This document shows positions 1-8,049 of a stretch of DNA of 30,365 nucleotides, piece after piece. Source of the DNA: an uncultured Lachnospiraceae bacterium (GTDB lineage: Bacteria > Bacillota_A > Clostridia > Lachnospirales > Lachnospiraceae); assembly GCA_905207905.1 (NCBI GenBank), contig CAJLNC010000025.1, positions 1 through 30,365 of the forward strand, in the 5' to 3' direction. Both the position numbers and the translations under genes were made by a program. The first letter of the stretch is position 1; each line of letters starts with the position of its first letter. The notes under the pieces are model-generated. The model was not told where the DNA came from, did not search any database, and saw only the letters and a list, made by a program, of their open reading frames with translations.

Positions 1-153
1 CAGAGCGGTAAGAAAGTGTGGATGCTTGCAAGGCTGGAAGGCAGAATGATTACTGATGAAAAGATTGATGTAGAGACGACTGCATGGATGACGGCAATGG
101 GGATGAAAGTGGAACAAGCAAATTTAGAAAGTCAGGATTACTTTGAAGGCTGA
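1..153 (+). CDS. 3' end of an unidentified gene, DUF932-like segment
   Basis: An open frame runs in from the left edge and ends at TGA 151-153, giving the last 50 residues of a protein. The segment SGKKVWMLARLEG resembles the GKxxWLLARL stretch of DUF932 proteins, which are common on plasmids and integrative elements. The usual continuation (a PYLVFSNSHDG-like stretch) is absent, and the protein stops about 30 residues later. It may therefore be a truncated or rearranged DUF932 gene, or another family altogether. An intrinsic terminator follows at once, so this is the true end of a transcription unit. The family call is a weak motif impression; the reading frame and stop are clear. Confidence 0.4.
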   Translation, partial: QSGKKVWMLARLEGRMITDEKIDVETTAWMTAMGMKVEQANLESQDYFEG

Positions 154-156
154 TAC

Positions 157-205
157 AAAAATGCTGTAAAACTTACATGAGATGAGTTTTGCAGCATTTT
201 TGTGT
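157..205 (+). terminator. Intrinsic terminator after the left-edge gene
   Basis: A 17-bp stem pairs 157-173 with 185-201 (one G-U pair) around an 11-nt loop. The 3' arm ends in a run of T that serves as the U-tract. The stem starts 4 nt after the stop codon of the partial gene. Confidence 0.85.
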
Positions 206-288
206 TGCAGTTAAAATATTAAGATTATAAGTAAATGATCAAAAACAATAATTTTAAATAGTGATAATAAAAATGAAAAGTAAAAATA

Positions 289-317
289 TTGACAAAATAG
301 ACAAAATAAGATAGAAT
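289..317 (+). promoter_or_regulatory. Sigma-A type promoter of the sugar ABC operon
   Basis: TTGACA (289-294), a 17-bp spacer and TAGAAT (312-317) make a near-consensus promoter in AT-rich DNA. The predicted start is near 324. It is the only strong match upstream of the binding-protein gene. Confidence 0.7.
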
Positions 318-586
318 TAAACAAAAATAGTAGTGAAAAATGAGAAATGTTAACGAAAAATATTTGTTCGAGAATAAATATTGCATCATAAGAGCCAATA
401 GGAAAGAGAAAGAGCGAAAGTTATCTTATACATTTAGAATGCGTGATGACAGATGAAAAATAGAAAAGATAGAGCGTACTTAATAATATAAGAACTTTCT
501 AAAAGGCTAATTTGTATATTCAAACAGAAAAAGATTTTTTCGGGATGGGGGATCGGAAAATGAAGCTGTTTAAGAATATAGAACTA

Positions 587-612
587 TGTAACTGGAAAAG
601 GTTTTAGTTACA
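587..612 (+). promoter_or_regulatory. Inverted repeat upstream of the sugar-binding protein
   Basis: The arms TGTAACT (587-593) and AGTTACA (606-612) are perfect inverted repeats, with AAAA/TTTT inside them. In DNA this could be an operator; in RNA, a hairpin with a 2-nt bulge about 40 nt before the start codon. No regulator gene lies next to this operon, so the ligand is unknown. Confidence 0.4.
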
Positions 613-651
613 AATTTTTCAAAAACTATATAATAAAAGGAGGGTTTTACT

Positions 652-1587
652 ATGAACAAGAAAATGTTAGCATCCATATTAATGGTTACGGTTATGTCAG
701 CCAGCATGACGGCAGCACCGACGGTATATGCGGAGGAAGAGGGAAAAGTTTATGGGGTTTCTGTTATGACACATAATAATAGCTTCTTTTTGGCTGAAAT
801 TGAAGGCGTGAAAGGAGCTATTGGTGAAAAGGATGAAATTATGGCGCCTGATCCGGCATTGGATATTCAAACGCAGATTGATCAGATCAGTGACATGATC
901 AGTTCCAAAGTGGATGTGATTTTAGTGGATGCGATTGATTCGGAGGGTATAAAACCGGCACTAAAGGAAGCAGAAGAAGCTGGAATTCCTGTTATTGCAA
1001 TTGATACAGAAGTAGCTGATACAGAATTGGTAAAATCCACAATTGTATCAGACAATGTAGATGCGGGACGTTTGGCGGGACAAGCATTAGTAGATGCCAT
1101 GGGCGGTTCTGGTAAAGTGGCGCTAATCGATCATAATGAAGTAGCCTGTGTTAGAGACAGAACCGATGGTTTTGAAGAAATCCTGAAAGATTATCCAGAT
1201 ATTGAAATCGTGTATCGTCAGAGTGCACATGGAAATGTAACGGAGGCCCAGGAACATACAGAGGTAGCTCTTCAGGGAGATCCGGATATTACAGGGATAT
1301 TTGCAATTAATGATCCGACAGCAGCTGGTTGTGTGGCAGCTATCAAGGGCGCTGGTTTAGAAGGAATTCATGTTGTAGCGATTGATGGATCGCAGGATGC
1401 AATCGATATGATTAAATCTGGCGATTTGCTTTGTACAGCAGCTCAGTCTCCACAGCAGATTGGTGCAAAGGCAGTAGAAGTTGCACAGGCAATTTTTGCA
1501 GGAGAAGAGTATGAAGATATGTATATTATACCGATTACGAATATAACTGCAGAAAATGCTGAGGAGTTTGATGGAAAACAGTTTTAA
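652..1587 (+). CDS. Ribose-type sugar ABC transporter substrate-binding protein
   Basis: 311 residues of the Peripla_BP_4 (RbsB-like, CUT2) family. It captures a sugar or sugar-like solute outside the membrane and passes it to the permease encoded downstream. Residues 1-27 look like a Sec signal peptide ending VYA before EEEGK. There is no cysteine lipobox, unusual for a Gram-positive binding protein, which is normally a lipoprotein. Motifs typical of the family include IDQISDMISSKVDVILV, GIPVIAIDTEV, an EVACVRDRTDGF stretch, and FAINDPTAAG followed by VVAIDGSQDAIDMIKSG. The ATPase and permease genes follow after a terminator-like hairpin. The AGGAGGG site before the ATG supports this start. 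The substrate cannot be read from sequence; pentoses, galactosides, inositol and autoinducer-2 are all possible for this family. Confidence 0.9.
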   Translation: MNKKMLASILMVTVMSASMTAAPTVYAEEEGKVYGVSVMTHNNSFFLAEIEGVKGAIGEKDEIMAPDPALDIQTQIDQISDMISSKVDVILVDAIDSEGIKPALKEAEEAGIPVIAIDTEVADTELVKSTIVSDNVDAGRLAGQALVDAMGGSGKVALIDHNEVACVRDRTDGFEEILKDYPDIEIVYRQSAHGNVTEAQEHTEVALQGDPDITGIFAINDPTAAGCVAAIKGAGLEGIHVVAIDGSQDAIDMIKSGDLLCTAAQSPQQIGAKAVEVAQAIFAGEEYEDMYIIPITNITAENAEEFDGKQF

Positions 1588-1614
1588 TTGCTGAGTTCTT
1601 AAAATAAAATTTGG

Positions 1615-1657
1615 AAACAGGCTCCAAAAAATTTTAGAAATAAGGAGCCTGTTTTTC
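1615..1657 (+). terminator. Intercistronic terminator/attenuator between binding protein and ATPase
   Basis: A perfect 11-bp stem, AAACAGGCTCC (1615-1625) with GGAGCCTGTTT (1644-1654), is followed by further T. It lies 27 bp after the binding-protein stop and about 60 bp before the ATPase start, with no obvious new promoter between them. Partial read-through would give more binding protein than membrane components. Confidence 0.8.
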
Positions 1658-1715
1658 TATGAAACTAATAAGATTGTTTGCGTTTTGTTTTCTTTAACTT
1701 GGCGAAGGAGAATAT

Positions 1716-3230
1716 ATGACTGGAAAAACAATATTAAAAATGGAAAATATCAGAAAAGAATTTCCAGGTGTGGTTGCTCTGGACGATATTTCTTTTGATT
1801 TAAAAGAAGGGGAAATACATGCGTTGCTGGGGGAAAACGGAGCTGGAAAGTCTACGTTAATAAAGGTTTTAGGTGGGATTCATCAGCCGGATAAGGGAAA
1901 TATCTATATTGATGGAGAGAAAGTTGAGATAAAAAGTGTTCAAGATGCCCAGAAATGTCGTATAAGCATTATCCATCAGGAGCTGTGTCTGGCAAAGAAT
2001 ATGACTGTGACTGAAAATATATTTATGGGGCGTATGGAGACCAATAGTCTCGGGATGGTGAGAGATAAAGAGTTAAATCGAAAAGCGCGCGAGATTATGG
2101 ATACATTTGGGCTGGAGGGCATTGATCCGGAACAAAAGGTAGGGAAGTTGACTACTGCACAGCAGCAGATGGTAGAAATCGCAAAGGCACTTTCTATGGA
2201 TGCCCATATTATCGTAATGGATGAACCTACTTCTTCGCTGTCTGATAAGGAAGTACAGAAGTTATTTGACTTTATTCGTACATTGAAGAGGAAGAATATT
2301 TCTATTATTTACATTTCGCATCGGTTAGAGGAAATATTTACTATTTGTGATACTATTACGGTGATCCGAGATGGGCAGTATATTGATAGTATGCCGGTGA
2401 ACGAAACGGATAATGAGAAGTTGATGAGTTTGATGGTAGGGAGAGAATTTAGAGATGTTTTTCCGGAAAAAACATCTAGGCGAGGAAAGGAAATCTTTCG
2501 AGTGGAGCATTTATCGAGTCCGGGAAGACTAAAAGATATTAATTTTGTTTTGCATGAAGGAGAAGTACTTGGTTTTTACGGCCTGATAGGAAGCGGACGA
2601 ACAGAAATTATGAGAATGATTTTTGGTATAGATCCGATTGAAAAAGGAAAAATTTTTTTGGAAGATAGAGAGCTACAGGATATAAGTCCTCAAAAAGCAA
2701 TAGAAGCTGGAATTGCTTTTTGTCCGGAAAGTAGGAAAGAGGAAGGACTGATCTTGATACAGGATATTGATTATAATGTTACTATTAGCAGTTTGAAAAA
2801 AATAATAAAAGGGATTAAGTTAGATAAAGCAAAAAATTGGGATATTGTAGACGGGTATTGCAAAAAGCTGAGGGTAAAAACTCCGTCCTATCAACAAAAG
2901 GTTAAGAATTTAAGCGGGGGCAATCAGCAAAAAGTCGTTCTTGCTAAGTGGCTGGCAACGAAACCGAAAGTATTAATATTGGATGAACCCACACGTGGTA
3001 TCGATGTAGGAGCAAAGCAGGAAATTTATCAGTTGATTAAAGAAATGGCAGATGCAGGAATTGGAGTTATATTGGTATCTTCAGAGCTTCCAGAAGTTAT
3101 TCATTTAAGCCACAGAGTTGTCATCATGAGAGAGGGGCAGCAGGTGGAAATTCTTGAAGAAAAAGATATAAAACAAGAGATTATCATTAGAAAGGCGTTG
3201 GGGGGAGATAAAAATGGCAAAAAAGAATAA
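1716..3230 (+). CDS. Sugar ABC transporter ATP-binding protein, double-ATPase (RbsA/MglA type)
   Basis: 504 residues with two fused ABC ATPase domains, the usual size for CUT2 ATPases. Domain 1 has Walker A GENGAGKST (residues 39-47), the atypical signature LTTAQQQMVEIAKAL and Walker B IIVMDEPTSSLS. Domain 2 has the degenerate Walker A GLIGSGRTE near residue 288, signature LSGGNQQKVVLAKWL and Walker B VLILDEPTRGID. This asymmetry is normal for the family, in which the two nucleotide sites are not equivalent. It powers import through the permease encoded by the next gene, whose ATG lies inside this gene's 3' end (17-bp overlap), implying translational coupling. GGCGAAGGAG precedes the ATG. The gene belongs to the AT-rich left block. 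Confidence 0.95.
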   Translation: MTGKTILKMENIRKEFPGVVALDDISFDLKEGEIHALLGENGAGKSTLIKVLGGIHQPDKGNIYIDGEKVEIKSVQDAQKCRISIIHQELCLAKNMTVTENIFMGRMETNSLGMVRDKELNRKAREIMDTFGLEGIDPEQKVGKLTTAQQQMVEIAKALSMDAHIIVMDEPTSSLSDKEVQKLFDFIRTLKRKNISIIYISHRLEEIFTICDTITVIRDGQYIDSMPVNETDNEKLMSLMVGREFRDVFPEKTSRRGKEIFRVEHLSSPGRLKDINFVLHEGEVLGFYGLIGSGRTEIMRMIFGIDPIEKGKIFLEDRELQDISPQKAIEAGIAFCPESRKEEGLILIQDIDYNVTISSLKKIIKGIKLDKAKNWDIVDGYCKKLRVKTPSYQQKVKNLSGGNQQKVVLAKWLATKPKVLILDEPTRGIDVGAKQEIYQLIKEMADAGIGVILVSSELPEVIHLSHRVVIMREGQQVEILEEKDIKQEIIIRKALGGDKNGKKE

Positions 3231-4185
3231 AAAGGATACTTTGACAGGAAGTAAAAATCCGATAGTCCGTTTTGTAAAAGAAAACGCAGGAACCTTATTA
3301 GCACTCTTATTTCTTTGCATACTTCTTTCTGTTTTAGTGCCAGAAAAATTTTTGACATATAATAATTTAAGGACAATTCTAAGATCGATCTCAACAACTG
3401 CAATAGTGGCGTTTGGAATGACATTTGTTATTATTACCAGCGGAATAGATTTGTCCGTGGGATCTGTGATCGCATTATCAGGCACACTGTGCGCAGGACT
3501 GATTAGCAGTGGTTGTAATTATGTTTTGGCAGTACTGGCAGGATTAGCAGTTGGAACTCTTTGCGGTGTGATTAATGGTTTTATAATTTCCAGAACGCCC
3601 ATTCCGCCGTTTATTGTGACAATGGCTATGATGAATGTTGCGCGTGGTGCAAGCTACATTTATTCATCTGGTAAGCCGATACGAACTCCTGACGATTTTG
3701 GATCTTTTGGAAATGGATATATTCTTAGTATTCCAGTACCTGTTATTGTAATGATAGGATTAATGGTAATCTGTATTTTGCTTCTTTCTAAAAGCAAATT
3801 TGGACGTTCGGTTTATGCCATTGGTGGAAATGAAGAGGCAGCAAAGTTTTCTGGTATTGATACAAAGAAAATTGTATGGTTAGTTTATATATTGATTGCA
3901 TTTTTGGCCTCGATTTCGGGGATTATTACGGCGTCTCGTTTATATTCGGGTCAACCTACAGTTGGACAAGGATTTGAAATGGATGTAATTGCGGCAACAG
4001 TGCTAGGTGGAACCAGTATGTCTGGTGGTGTGGGAAAAATTGGTGGGACTATGATAGGTGCTATTATAATCGGTGTATTATCGACAGGTATGAACTTGCT
4101 GAAAATACCTTCATTTTACCAGATGATTGTAATGGGGCTGGTTGTATTGGCGGCAGTTTATATTGATGTATGTAGAAAAAAATGA
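3214..4185 (+). CDS. Sugar ABC transporter permease (RbsC type)
   Basis: 323 residues of the BPD_transp_2 family, with about 8-10 hydrophobic segments starting near residue 30. Family hallmarks are TFVIITSGIDLSVGS and the C-terminal GGTSMSGGVGKIGGTMIGA glycine-rich loop. It forms the membrane channel, probably as a homodimer, with the RbsA-like ATPase and the binding protein upstream. A GGGGGGAG ribosome site inside the end of the ATPase gene precedes the ATG, supporting the overlapping start. A weak terminator hairpin follows at 4224-4278. No sugar kinase or isomerase accompanies the three genes, so the substrate remains open. Confidence 0.94.
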   Translation: MAKKNKKDTLTGSKNPIVRFVKENAGTLLALLFLCILLSVLVPEKFLTYNNLRTILRSISTTAIVAFGMTFVIITSGIDLSVGSVIALSGTLCAGLISSGCNYVLAVLAGLAVGTLCGVINGFIISRTPIPPFIVTMAMMNVARGASYIYSSGKPIRTPDDFGSFGNGYILSIPVPVIVMIGLMVICILLLSKSKFGRSVYAIGGNEEAAKFSGIDTKKIVWLVYILIAFLASISGIITASRLYSGQPTVGQGFEMDVIAATVLGGTSMSGGVGKIGGTMIGAIIIGVLSTGMNLLKIPSFYQMIVMGLVVLAAVYIDVCRKK

Positions 4186-4223
4186 AAAGCTAGAGTAAAC
4201 TATTGAAGTAAAACTACAGAGTA

Positions 4224-4278
4224 ATGGCCTTTTACAGTTGATATGATCTGGAGTATTGATTGTAAGAGGTCATCTTTT
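4224..4278 (+). terminator. Probable terminator of the sugar-transport operon
   Basis: A 13-bp stem pairs ATGGCCTTTTACA (4224-4236) with TGTAAGAGGTCAT (4261-4273) using two G-U pairs, with a 24-nt loop and CTTTT after the stem. It lies about 40 bp after the permease stop. The long loop makes it weaker than the other terminators here. Confidence 0.5.
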
Positions 4279-4413
4279 ATGATGAGCGAGGTAGAAGTAT
4301 TGAAGAAGAGAATTTAAATGGTAAATAAGATAGATTTTAAGTGGCTGTTATTAAAATGAGATTTTTAGTATATAAACGGAAATTTATGAAACGATTAGTT
4401 CTGACAATGTAAA

Positions 4414-4542
4414 ATGGAAATGCTGGATTTCAAGGAAAAATATCTGGGATTGAAGAATGAGGTGAACTTCTTGATGAATAATGTGACAGACGGTGCCAGA
4501 GAGCACAGAGTTTATCGAAGAAAAGCATATGGATTTTTTTGA
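4414..4542 (+). pseudogene. Possible small ORF or gene remnant, 42 codons
   Basis: A frame from ATG 4414 to TGA 4540-4542 encodes a charged peptide with the stretch NEVNFLMNNVTDGAREHR. It ends in a run of seven T; losing one T would extend the frame by only a few codons to a TAA. There is no good ribosome site and I do not recognise the sequence. It could be the 3' remnant of a deleted gene or chance coding. It is listed because it is the only plausible frame in this gap. Confidence 0.2.
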
Positions 4543-4552
4543 GGCTCTTTAA

Positions 4553-4581
4553 TTGAATAGGAAGCTTTGTAATGCTATACT
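4553..4581 (+). promoter_or_regulatory. Extended -10 promoter of the DUF6020-like gene
   Basis: TTGAAT (4553-4558), a 17-bp spacer and TATACT (4576-4581) preceded by TGC form an extended -10 promoter. The predicted start is near 4588, just ahead of the ribosome site GGGAGAGAG (4592-4600). This argues that the in-frame TTG at 4553 is part of the promoter and not a start codon. Confidence 0.75.
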
Positions 4582-4606
4582 GAGAAAAAAATGGGAGAGA
4601 GCAGTT

Positions 4607-6256
4607 ATGAATTTTAATAAAAAGTCTGTAGGAAAAAAGTTTCCTATTGTTCCTATTTATGCAGCGGCAGCGCTGATTTTTGGTCTTTCCAGCGGAGTGA
4701 TGACGTTGATTCATTTCAGCGGTTCTGTCTGGGGGACCGTACAAGAAAACTATATGCTGCCAATGAGCTTAAAGACGGTATTCATTTTCCTGGGAGTTTC
4801 AGTGCTTACTTATGCGCTTCTGAGTATGGGCACTTATTTTATCCCCAAAAGGGTCAGCGGCTTTTTGCCAGAATGGTGGAGTGACAAAAGATTTCTTGTC
4901 CTTGCAGCCGTTCTATTATTTTTGGCCTGGCTGCCTTACTACTTGTCTTATTATCCGGGAGGGATTTATTCGGATACCTTTGCCTCCATTTCTATGGCCC
5001 TGGGAAATGGAGAATTGAAAAATACCCATCCTGTTATTTATACGCTGATGCTCAGGGGTGTGATCGAGTTTTTTGAAGGTTTTGGAGGAACCCTGTTCCA
5101 GGCACTGGCCGCCTTTTTTGCCCTTCAGATGCTGGCGGTGGAAGGGACGATCCTCTATTTTATATGGTGGATGTTAAAGCATAAGCTGCCCAAATGGCTG
5201 GCAGTCTGTTCGATGATCTATCTGATCTTTTTTCCGCTGGTTCCATTAAACGCAGTTTCTGTATGGAAGGATATTCCTTTTAGCCTTGCAGTTTTGTTTT
5301 ATACATTAAATTTGATTGATTTATATTTACAGCATAAAAGAGATGAGAGAAGTTATGGAGCTTCTGTGGGCTGCATGGTGTGGGGACTTTTGGTGATCCT
5401 CACCAGAAATAATGGGATTTATATCGTGGTGGGAACTACGGTGTTTTATATATTGGCCACCTTTCGGCATTATAAAAACAGGAGATATGGAGGCGTAGTT
5501 TATGGTCTGATGATCCTAGGGATTTTGCTTTCAGTGGTGATCGAAGGGCCGGTGTACAAAAGCATGGGGGTAAAGGAACGGAATTTTACAGCATTTCTGG
5601 GGATACCTCTTCAACAGGTAGGAAGAGTCGTTGCCTATGATGGGACGATTACAGAAGAACAAAAAGTACAGCTTGAACGATTTATGCCCTACGAAGAAAT
5701 GAAGGCAAAGTATGTTCCCTGTCTGACGGATAGTCTAAAATGGGATGCTTCTTTTCAGCATGACTATATGAATACCCATAAAAATGAATTTTTCCGGCTT
5801 TGGTTTGAGTTGCTTCTTCAAAATCCGAAAGAATATGTGAAAGCGTATATTATGAATACAGCGGGATTTTGGTGTCTCAATGTGGCTGGATTTGATGCCT
5901 ACATACAAAATAATGTATGGCCCAATACAAGCGGTATTGAACAGACAGATCTGTTTCAGAAGTGGTTTGGATTTTCCTTTCAGAATGTGGTGAATCCTAA
6001 AAAAGCAATCAGTTCCGCCTGGTATTTTTGGTTTTTGTTCTTTAGCATGGTGATCTGTTGGAAGCAGTTTGGCTTTAGAAAGCTGGCAGTGTATATGCCG
6101 CTCTTTTTGGTGTGGGCAACACTGATGGCAGCCACGCCGATTGCGGTTTCTATGAGATATGTGGAGCCATTGATTTTTGCAGCGCCTCTGTTTGTGGGAA
6201 TTTTGCTGCTTATGCAGAGGGAGGAAGGCTGGAGAAAGAATAGCCTCACAGAATAA
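4607..6256 (+). CDS. Polytopic membrane protein, DUF6020/GT-C glycosyltransferase-like
   Basis: 549 residues from ATG 4607, chosen for its GGGAGAGAG site 6 nt upstream; the longer frame from TTG 4553 overlaps the promoter. It has roughly 12 hydrophobic segments spread over the whole length. A short loop after the third or fourth segment carries YYPGGIYSDT (YPG at 116-118, Asp123) and then NTHPVIYT (His141-Pro142). This YPG...D...HP pattern is typical of DUF6020-like proteins and recalls the first extracytoplasmic loop of GT-C lipid-linked sugar transferases. A role in cell-surface glycan or lipid modification is therefore an inference; no catalytic test can be read here. It has its own promoter, and tcdA follows after 31 bp. 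Confidence 0.7.
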   Translation: MNFNKKSVGKKFPIVPIYAAAALIFGLSSGVMTLIHFSGSVWGTVQENYMLPMSLKTVFIFLGVSVLTYALLSMGTYFIPKRVSGFLPEWWSDKRFLVLAAVLLFLAWLPYYLSYYPGGIYSDTFASISMALGNGELKNTHPVIYTLMLRGVIEFFEGFGGTLFQALAAFFALQMLAVEGTILYFIWWMLKHKLPKWLAVCSMIYLIFFPLVPLNAVSVWKDIPFSLAVLFYTLNLIDLYLQHKRDERSYGASVGCMVWGLLVILTRNNGIYIVVGTTVFYILATFRHYKNRRYGGVVYGLMILGILLSVVIEGPVYKSMGVKERNFTAFLGIPLQQVGRVVAYDGTITEEQKVQLERFMPYEEMKAKYVPCLTDSLKWDASFQHDYMNTHKNEFFRLWFELLLQNPKEYVKAYIMNTAGFWCLNVAGFDAYIQNNVWPNTSGIEQTDLFQKWFGFSFQNVVNPKKAISSAWYFWFLFFSMVICWKQFGFRKLAVYMPLFLVWATLMAATPIAVSMRYVEPLIFAAPLFVGILLLMQREEGWRKNSLTE

Positions 6257-6287
6257 AACTATAATAAGAGATAAAGGAAATAATAGA

Positions 6288-7097
6288 ATGAAATTTTTGC
6301 AGGAAGAGGAAAAAAAGTTGTTTCAGGAGAAGCGGATTTACCAGGAACAGGAAAAGACAGAAGATACTAGCCCTGCTGGGGGCTCCTACGATCCTAAGGA
6401 AGCTCTCTCCCGCACCAGCGCTCTGATCGGAGACGAGGCGGTAGAAATCTTAAGACAGGCAACGGTAGCCATTTTTGGACTGGGAGGAGTGGGCGGCCAT
6501 GCGGCGGAGGCTCTGGCAAGAAGCGGCGTGGGGCATTTTGTGCTGGTGGACAGCGACCGGGTAGCCATGAGCAATTTAAACCGTCAGGCAGTGGCCACTG
6601 TGGCGACCATCGGGGAATATAAGACGGAAGCCATGCGCCAAAGGATCCTGACCATCAATCCGAATGCGCAGGTGGAGACACACTGCTGTTTTTTTCTTCC
6701 GGAGACGGCAGATCAGTTTGACTTTTCCGGATACTCGTATGTGGTGGATGCGGTGGATACCGTGACTGCCAAGGTGGAGCTGGTGATGAAGGCTCAGGCT
6801 GCGGGGGCGCCCGTCATCAGCAGCATGGGGGCAGGAAATAAGCTGGATCCTGCCGGCTTTCAGGTAGCGGACATTTATAAGACCAGCGTGTGTCCTCTGG
6901 CAAAAGTGATGCGCAGAGAATTGAAAGCCCGGGGAGTAAAAAAACTGAAGGTGGTGTACTCCCAGGAACTTCCGGTGCTGCGCCAAAGAGTGCCTGCCAG
7001 CATCGCTTTTGTGCCTTCTGTGGCAGGGCTGATCATGGCGGGGGAAGTGGTAAAGGATCTTACAGAGGAGGCCAGAAAACGGCGGGGGCAGGAGTAG
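6288..7097 (+). CDS. tcdA: tRNA threonylcarbamoyladenosine dehydratase TcdA
   Basis: 269 residues of the ThiF/E1-like family. TcdA uses ATP to cyclise t6A37 in ANN-decoding tRNAs to the ct6A form, acting in the cytosol. Visible hallmarks are LSRTSALIGDEA near residue 40, nucleotide loop GLGGVGG (64-70), VLVDSD (85-90), SNLNRQ (95-100), DAVDT (154-158), SSMGAGNKLDP (178-188) and TSVCPLAKVMRRELKARG with Cys202. The ATG at 6288 was chosen because the upstream extension overlaps the previous gene in another frame. Even so, about 40 charged residues precede the conserved start of the fold; the real start could be slightly later, but no other ATG is available. The gene is probably co-transcribed with the membrane protein upstream. 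Confidence 0.9.
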   Translation: MKFLQEEEKKLFQEKRIYQEQEKTEDTSPAGGSYDPKEALSRTSALIGDEAVEILRQATVAIFGLGGVGGHAAEALARSGVGHFVLVDSDRVAMSNLNRQAVATVATIGEYKTEAMRQRILTINPNAQVETHCCFFLPETADQFDFSGYSYVVDAVDTVTAKVELVMKAQAAGAPVISSMGAGNKLDPAGFQVADIYKTSVCPLAKVMRRELKARGVKKLKVVYSQELPVLRQRVPASIAFVPSVAGLIMAGEVVKDLTEEARKRRGQE

Positions 7098-7209
7098 AAA
7101 AGACGAGGGGGGAGAATAGAAAACAGAAGAAACAGGCAGAGCAGAAGGGGAGCAGCAAGAGATCAGCAGGGGAGAAAAGAAACAAAATTAGGAGAAGCAG
7201 GAAGCGTGT

Positions 7210-7923
7210 ATGGAGAAAATTCGGGAATATTTATTCAGTAATCAGGATCTGGGGTTTCGGGATTTTAACGCAAAATTGATCCCCAATGTAGCAAAAGAGC
7301 GTATCATCGGAGTGAGGACGCCTATTCTGCGGAAGCTTGCCAGAGAACTGATAACAAACGGACAGTGGGAGGCTTTTTTTCAGGAATTGCCTCATTATTA
7401 TCAGGAGGAAAATTGCCTTCACGGGTTTATTTTGGGGACAAGGAAGGCAGACTATGAACAGGTAATAGAGGACGTGGAAAGATTCCTGCCCTATGTAGAC
7501 AACTGGGCTGTGTGCGATACTATCAGCCCTAAGATTTTCCGGAAGCATCTGGAGGATGTGTATGAGAGGATATGCAGATGGGTGAGAAGTGACTGCGAGT
7601 ATACGGTGCGGTTTGCGGTGGTTACCCTGCTCCAGTTTTTTCTGGATGAAGAATTTCAGCCGGAAATGCTGGAACTGGTTGCTTCCCTCCACAGGAAAGA
7701 GTATTATATCAATATGGCGATTGCCTGGTACTTTAGTTTTGCCCTGATCAAACAGTATGAGACAGCTTTGCCGCTGTTAGAGAGCGGAAGACTGGATCCC
7801 TGGATCCAGAACAAGTCCATTCAGAAGGCGGTTGAATCCTATCGGATCAGTCAGGAGCGGAAGGCGTATCTGAAAACGCTGAAGGCAAAGAAAAAGGATG
7901 GCAAAACTATTACAGAAAAGTAA
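7210..7923 (+). CDS. DNA alkylation repair protein, AlkD-type HEAT-repeat glycosylase
   Basis: 237 residues of the DNA_alkylation family (PF08713), which excises cationic alkylated purines such as 3-methyladenine and 7-methylguanine without base flipping. The N-terminal part has the typical IGVRTPILRKLAREL segment (residues 33-46). The motif VDNWAVCD gives Trp99 and Asp103, with the same i/i+4 spacing as the catalytic Trp and Asp of Bacillus cereus AlkD. The rest is helical, as expected for HEAT-like repeats. The ATG at 7210 follows AGGAGAAGCAGGA. The 112-bp purine-rich gap after tcdA shows no promoter, so co-transcription is likely. Whether this member repairs DNA or is one of the inactive paralogues is not decided by sequence. 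Confidence 0.88.
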   Translation: MEKIREYLFSNQDLGFRDFNAKLIPNVAKERIIGVRTPILRKLARELITNGQWEAFFQELPHYYQEENCLHGFILGTRKADYEQVIEDVERFLPYVDNWAVCDTISPKIFRKHLEDVYERICRWVRSDCEYTVRFAVVTLLQFFLDEEFQPEMLELVASLHRKEYYINMAIAWYFSFALIKQYETALPLLESGRLDPWIQNKSIQKAVESYRISQERKAYLKTLKAKKKDGKTITEK

Positions 7924-8049
7924 GGCTGCCAGCAAAACAGTGGGAAAATGATGGGAAAACAATCAGTAAAAGAATAAGAAAAGCAGCAGAGAAAGCAGCA
8001 AAAAAGCAAGGATAAAATAAATAAGAAAAACAAAGACAGGAGAACTGGA

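Larger units (their letters stand above)
202..651 (+). other. AT-rich intergenic region with long 5' leader of the sugar-transport operon
   Basis: About 450 bp with no credible coding frame. It holds the promoter at 289-317, an imperfect AATATTT/AAATATT inverted repeat (359-365 and 376-382), a stronger inverted repeat at 587-612, and the binding-protein ribosome site GGAGGG about 10 nt before the ATG at 652. The predicted transcript has a leader of roughly 325 nt, long enough for post-transcriptional control. I recognise no known riboswitch fold. Confidence 0.5.
4186..4606 (+). other. Intergenic region between sugar operon and membrane protein
   Basis: About 420 bp. It holds the terminator hairpin at 4224-4278, a possible 42-codon frame at 4414-4542, and the extended -10 promoter at 4553-4581. 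Base composition changes across this stretch from AT-rich on the left to a more balanced composition on the right, so it may be an old insertion or recombination boundary. I see no integrase, tRNA or flanking repeat that would prove this. Confidence 0.4.

Noticed and set aside
345..360. cre-like catabolite-repression site (TGTTAACGAAAAAT) downstream of the first promoter
   Set aside because: The left half fits, but the required CA at the right end is missing; too weak to call.
324..651. Riboswitch in the long leader of the sugar operon
   Set aside because: I could not match any known aptamer core; only simple inverted repeats are visible.
6890..7279. 129-codon plus frame spanning the tcdA end and AlkD start
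   Set aside because: Out of frame with two well-supported genes; Lys/Gly/Ser-rich from purine-rich DNA.
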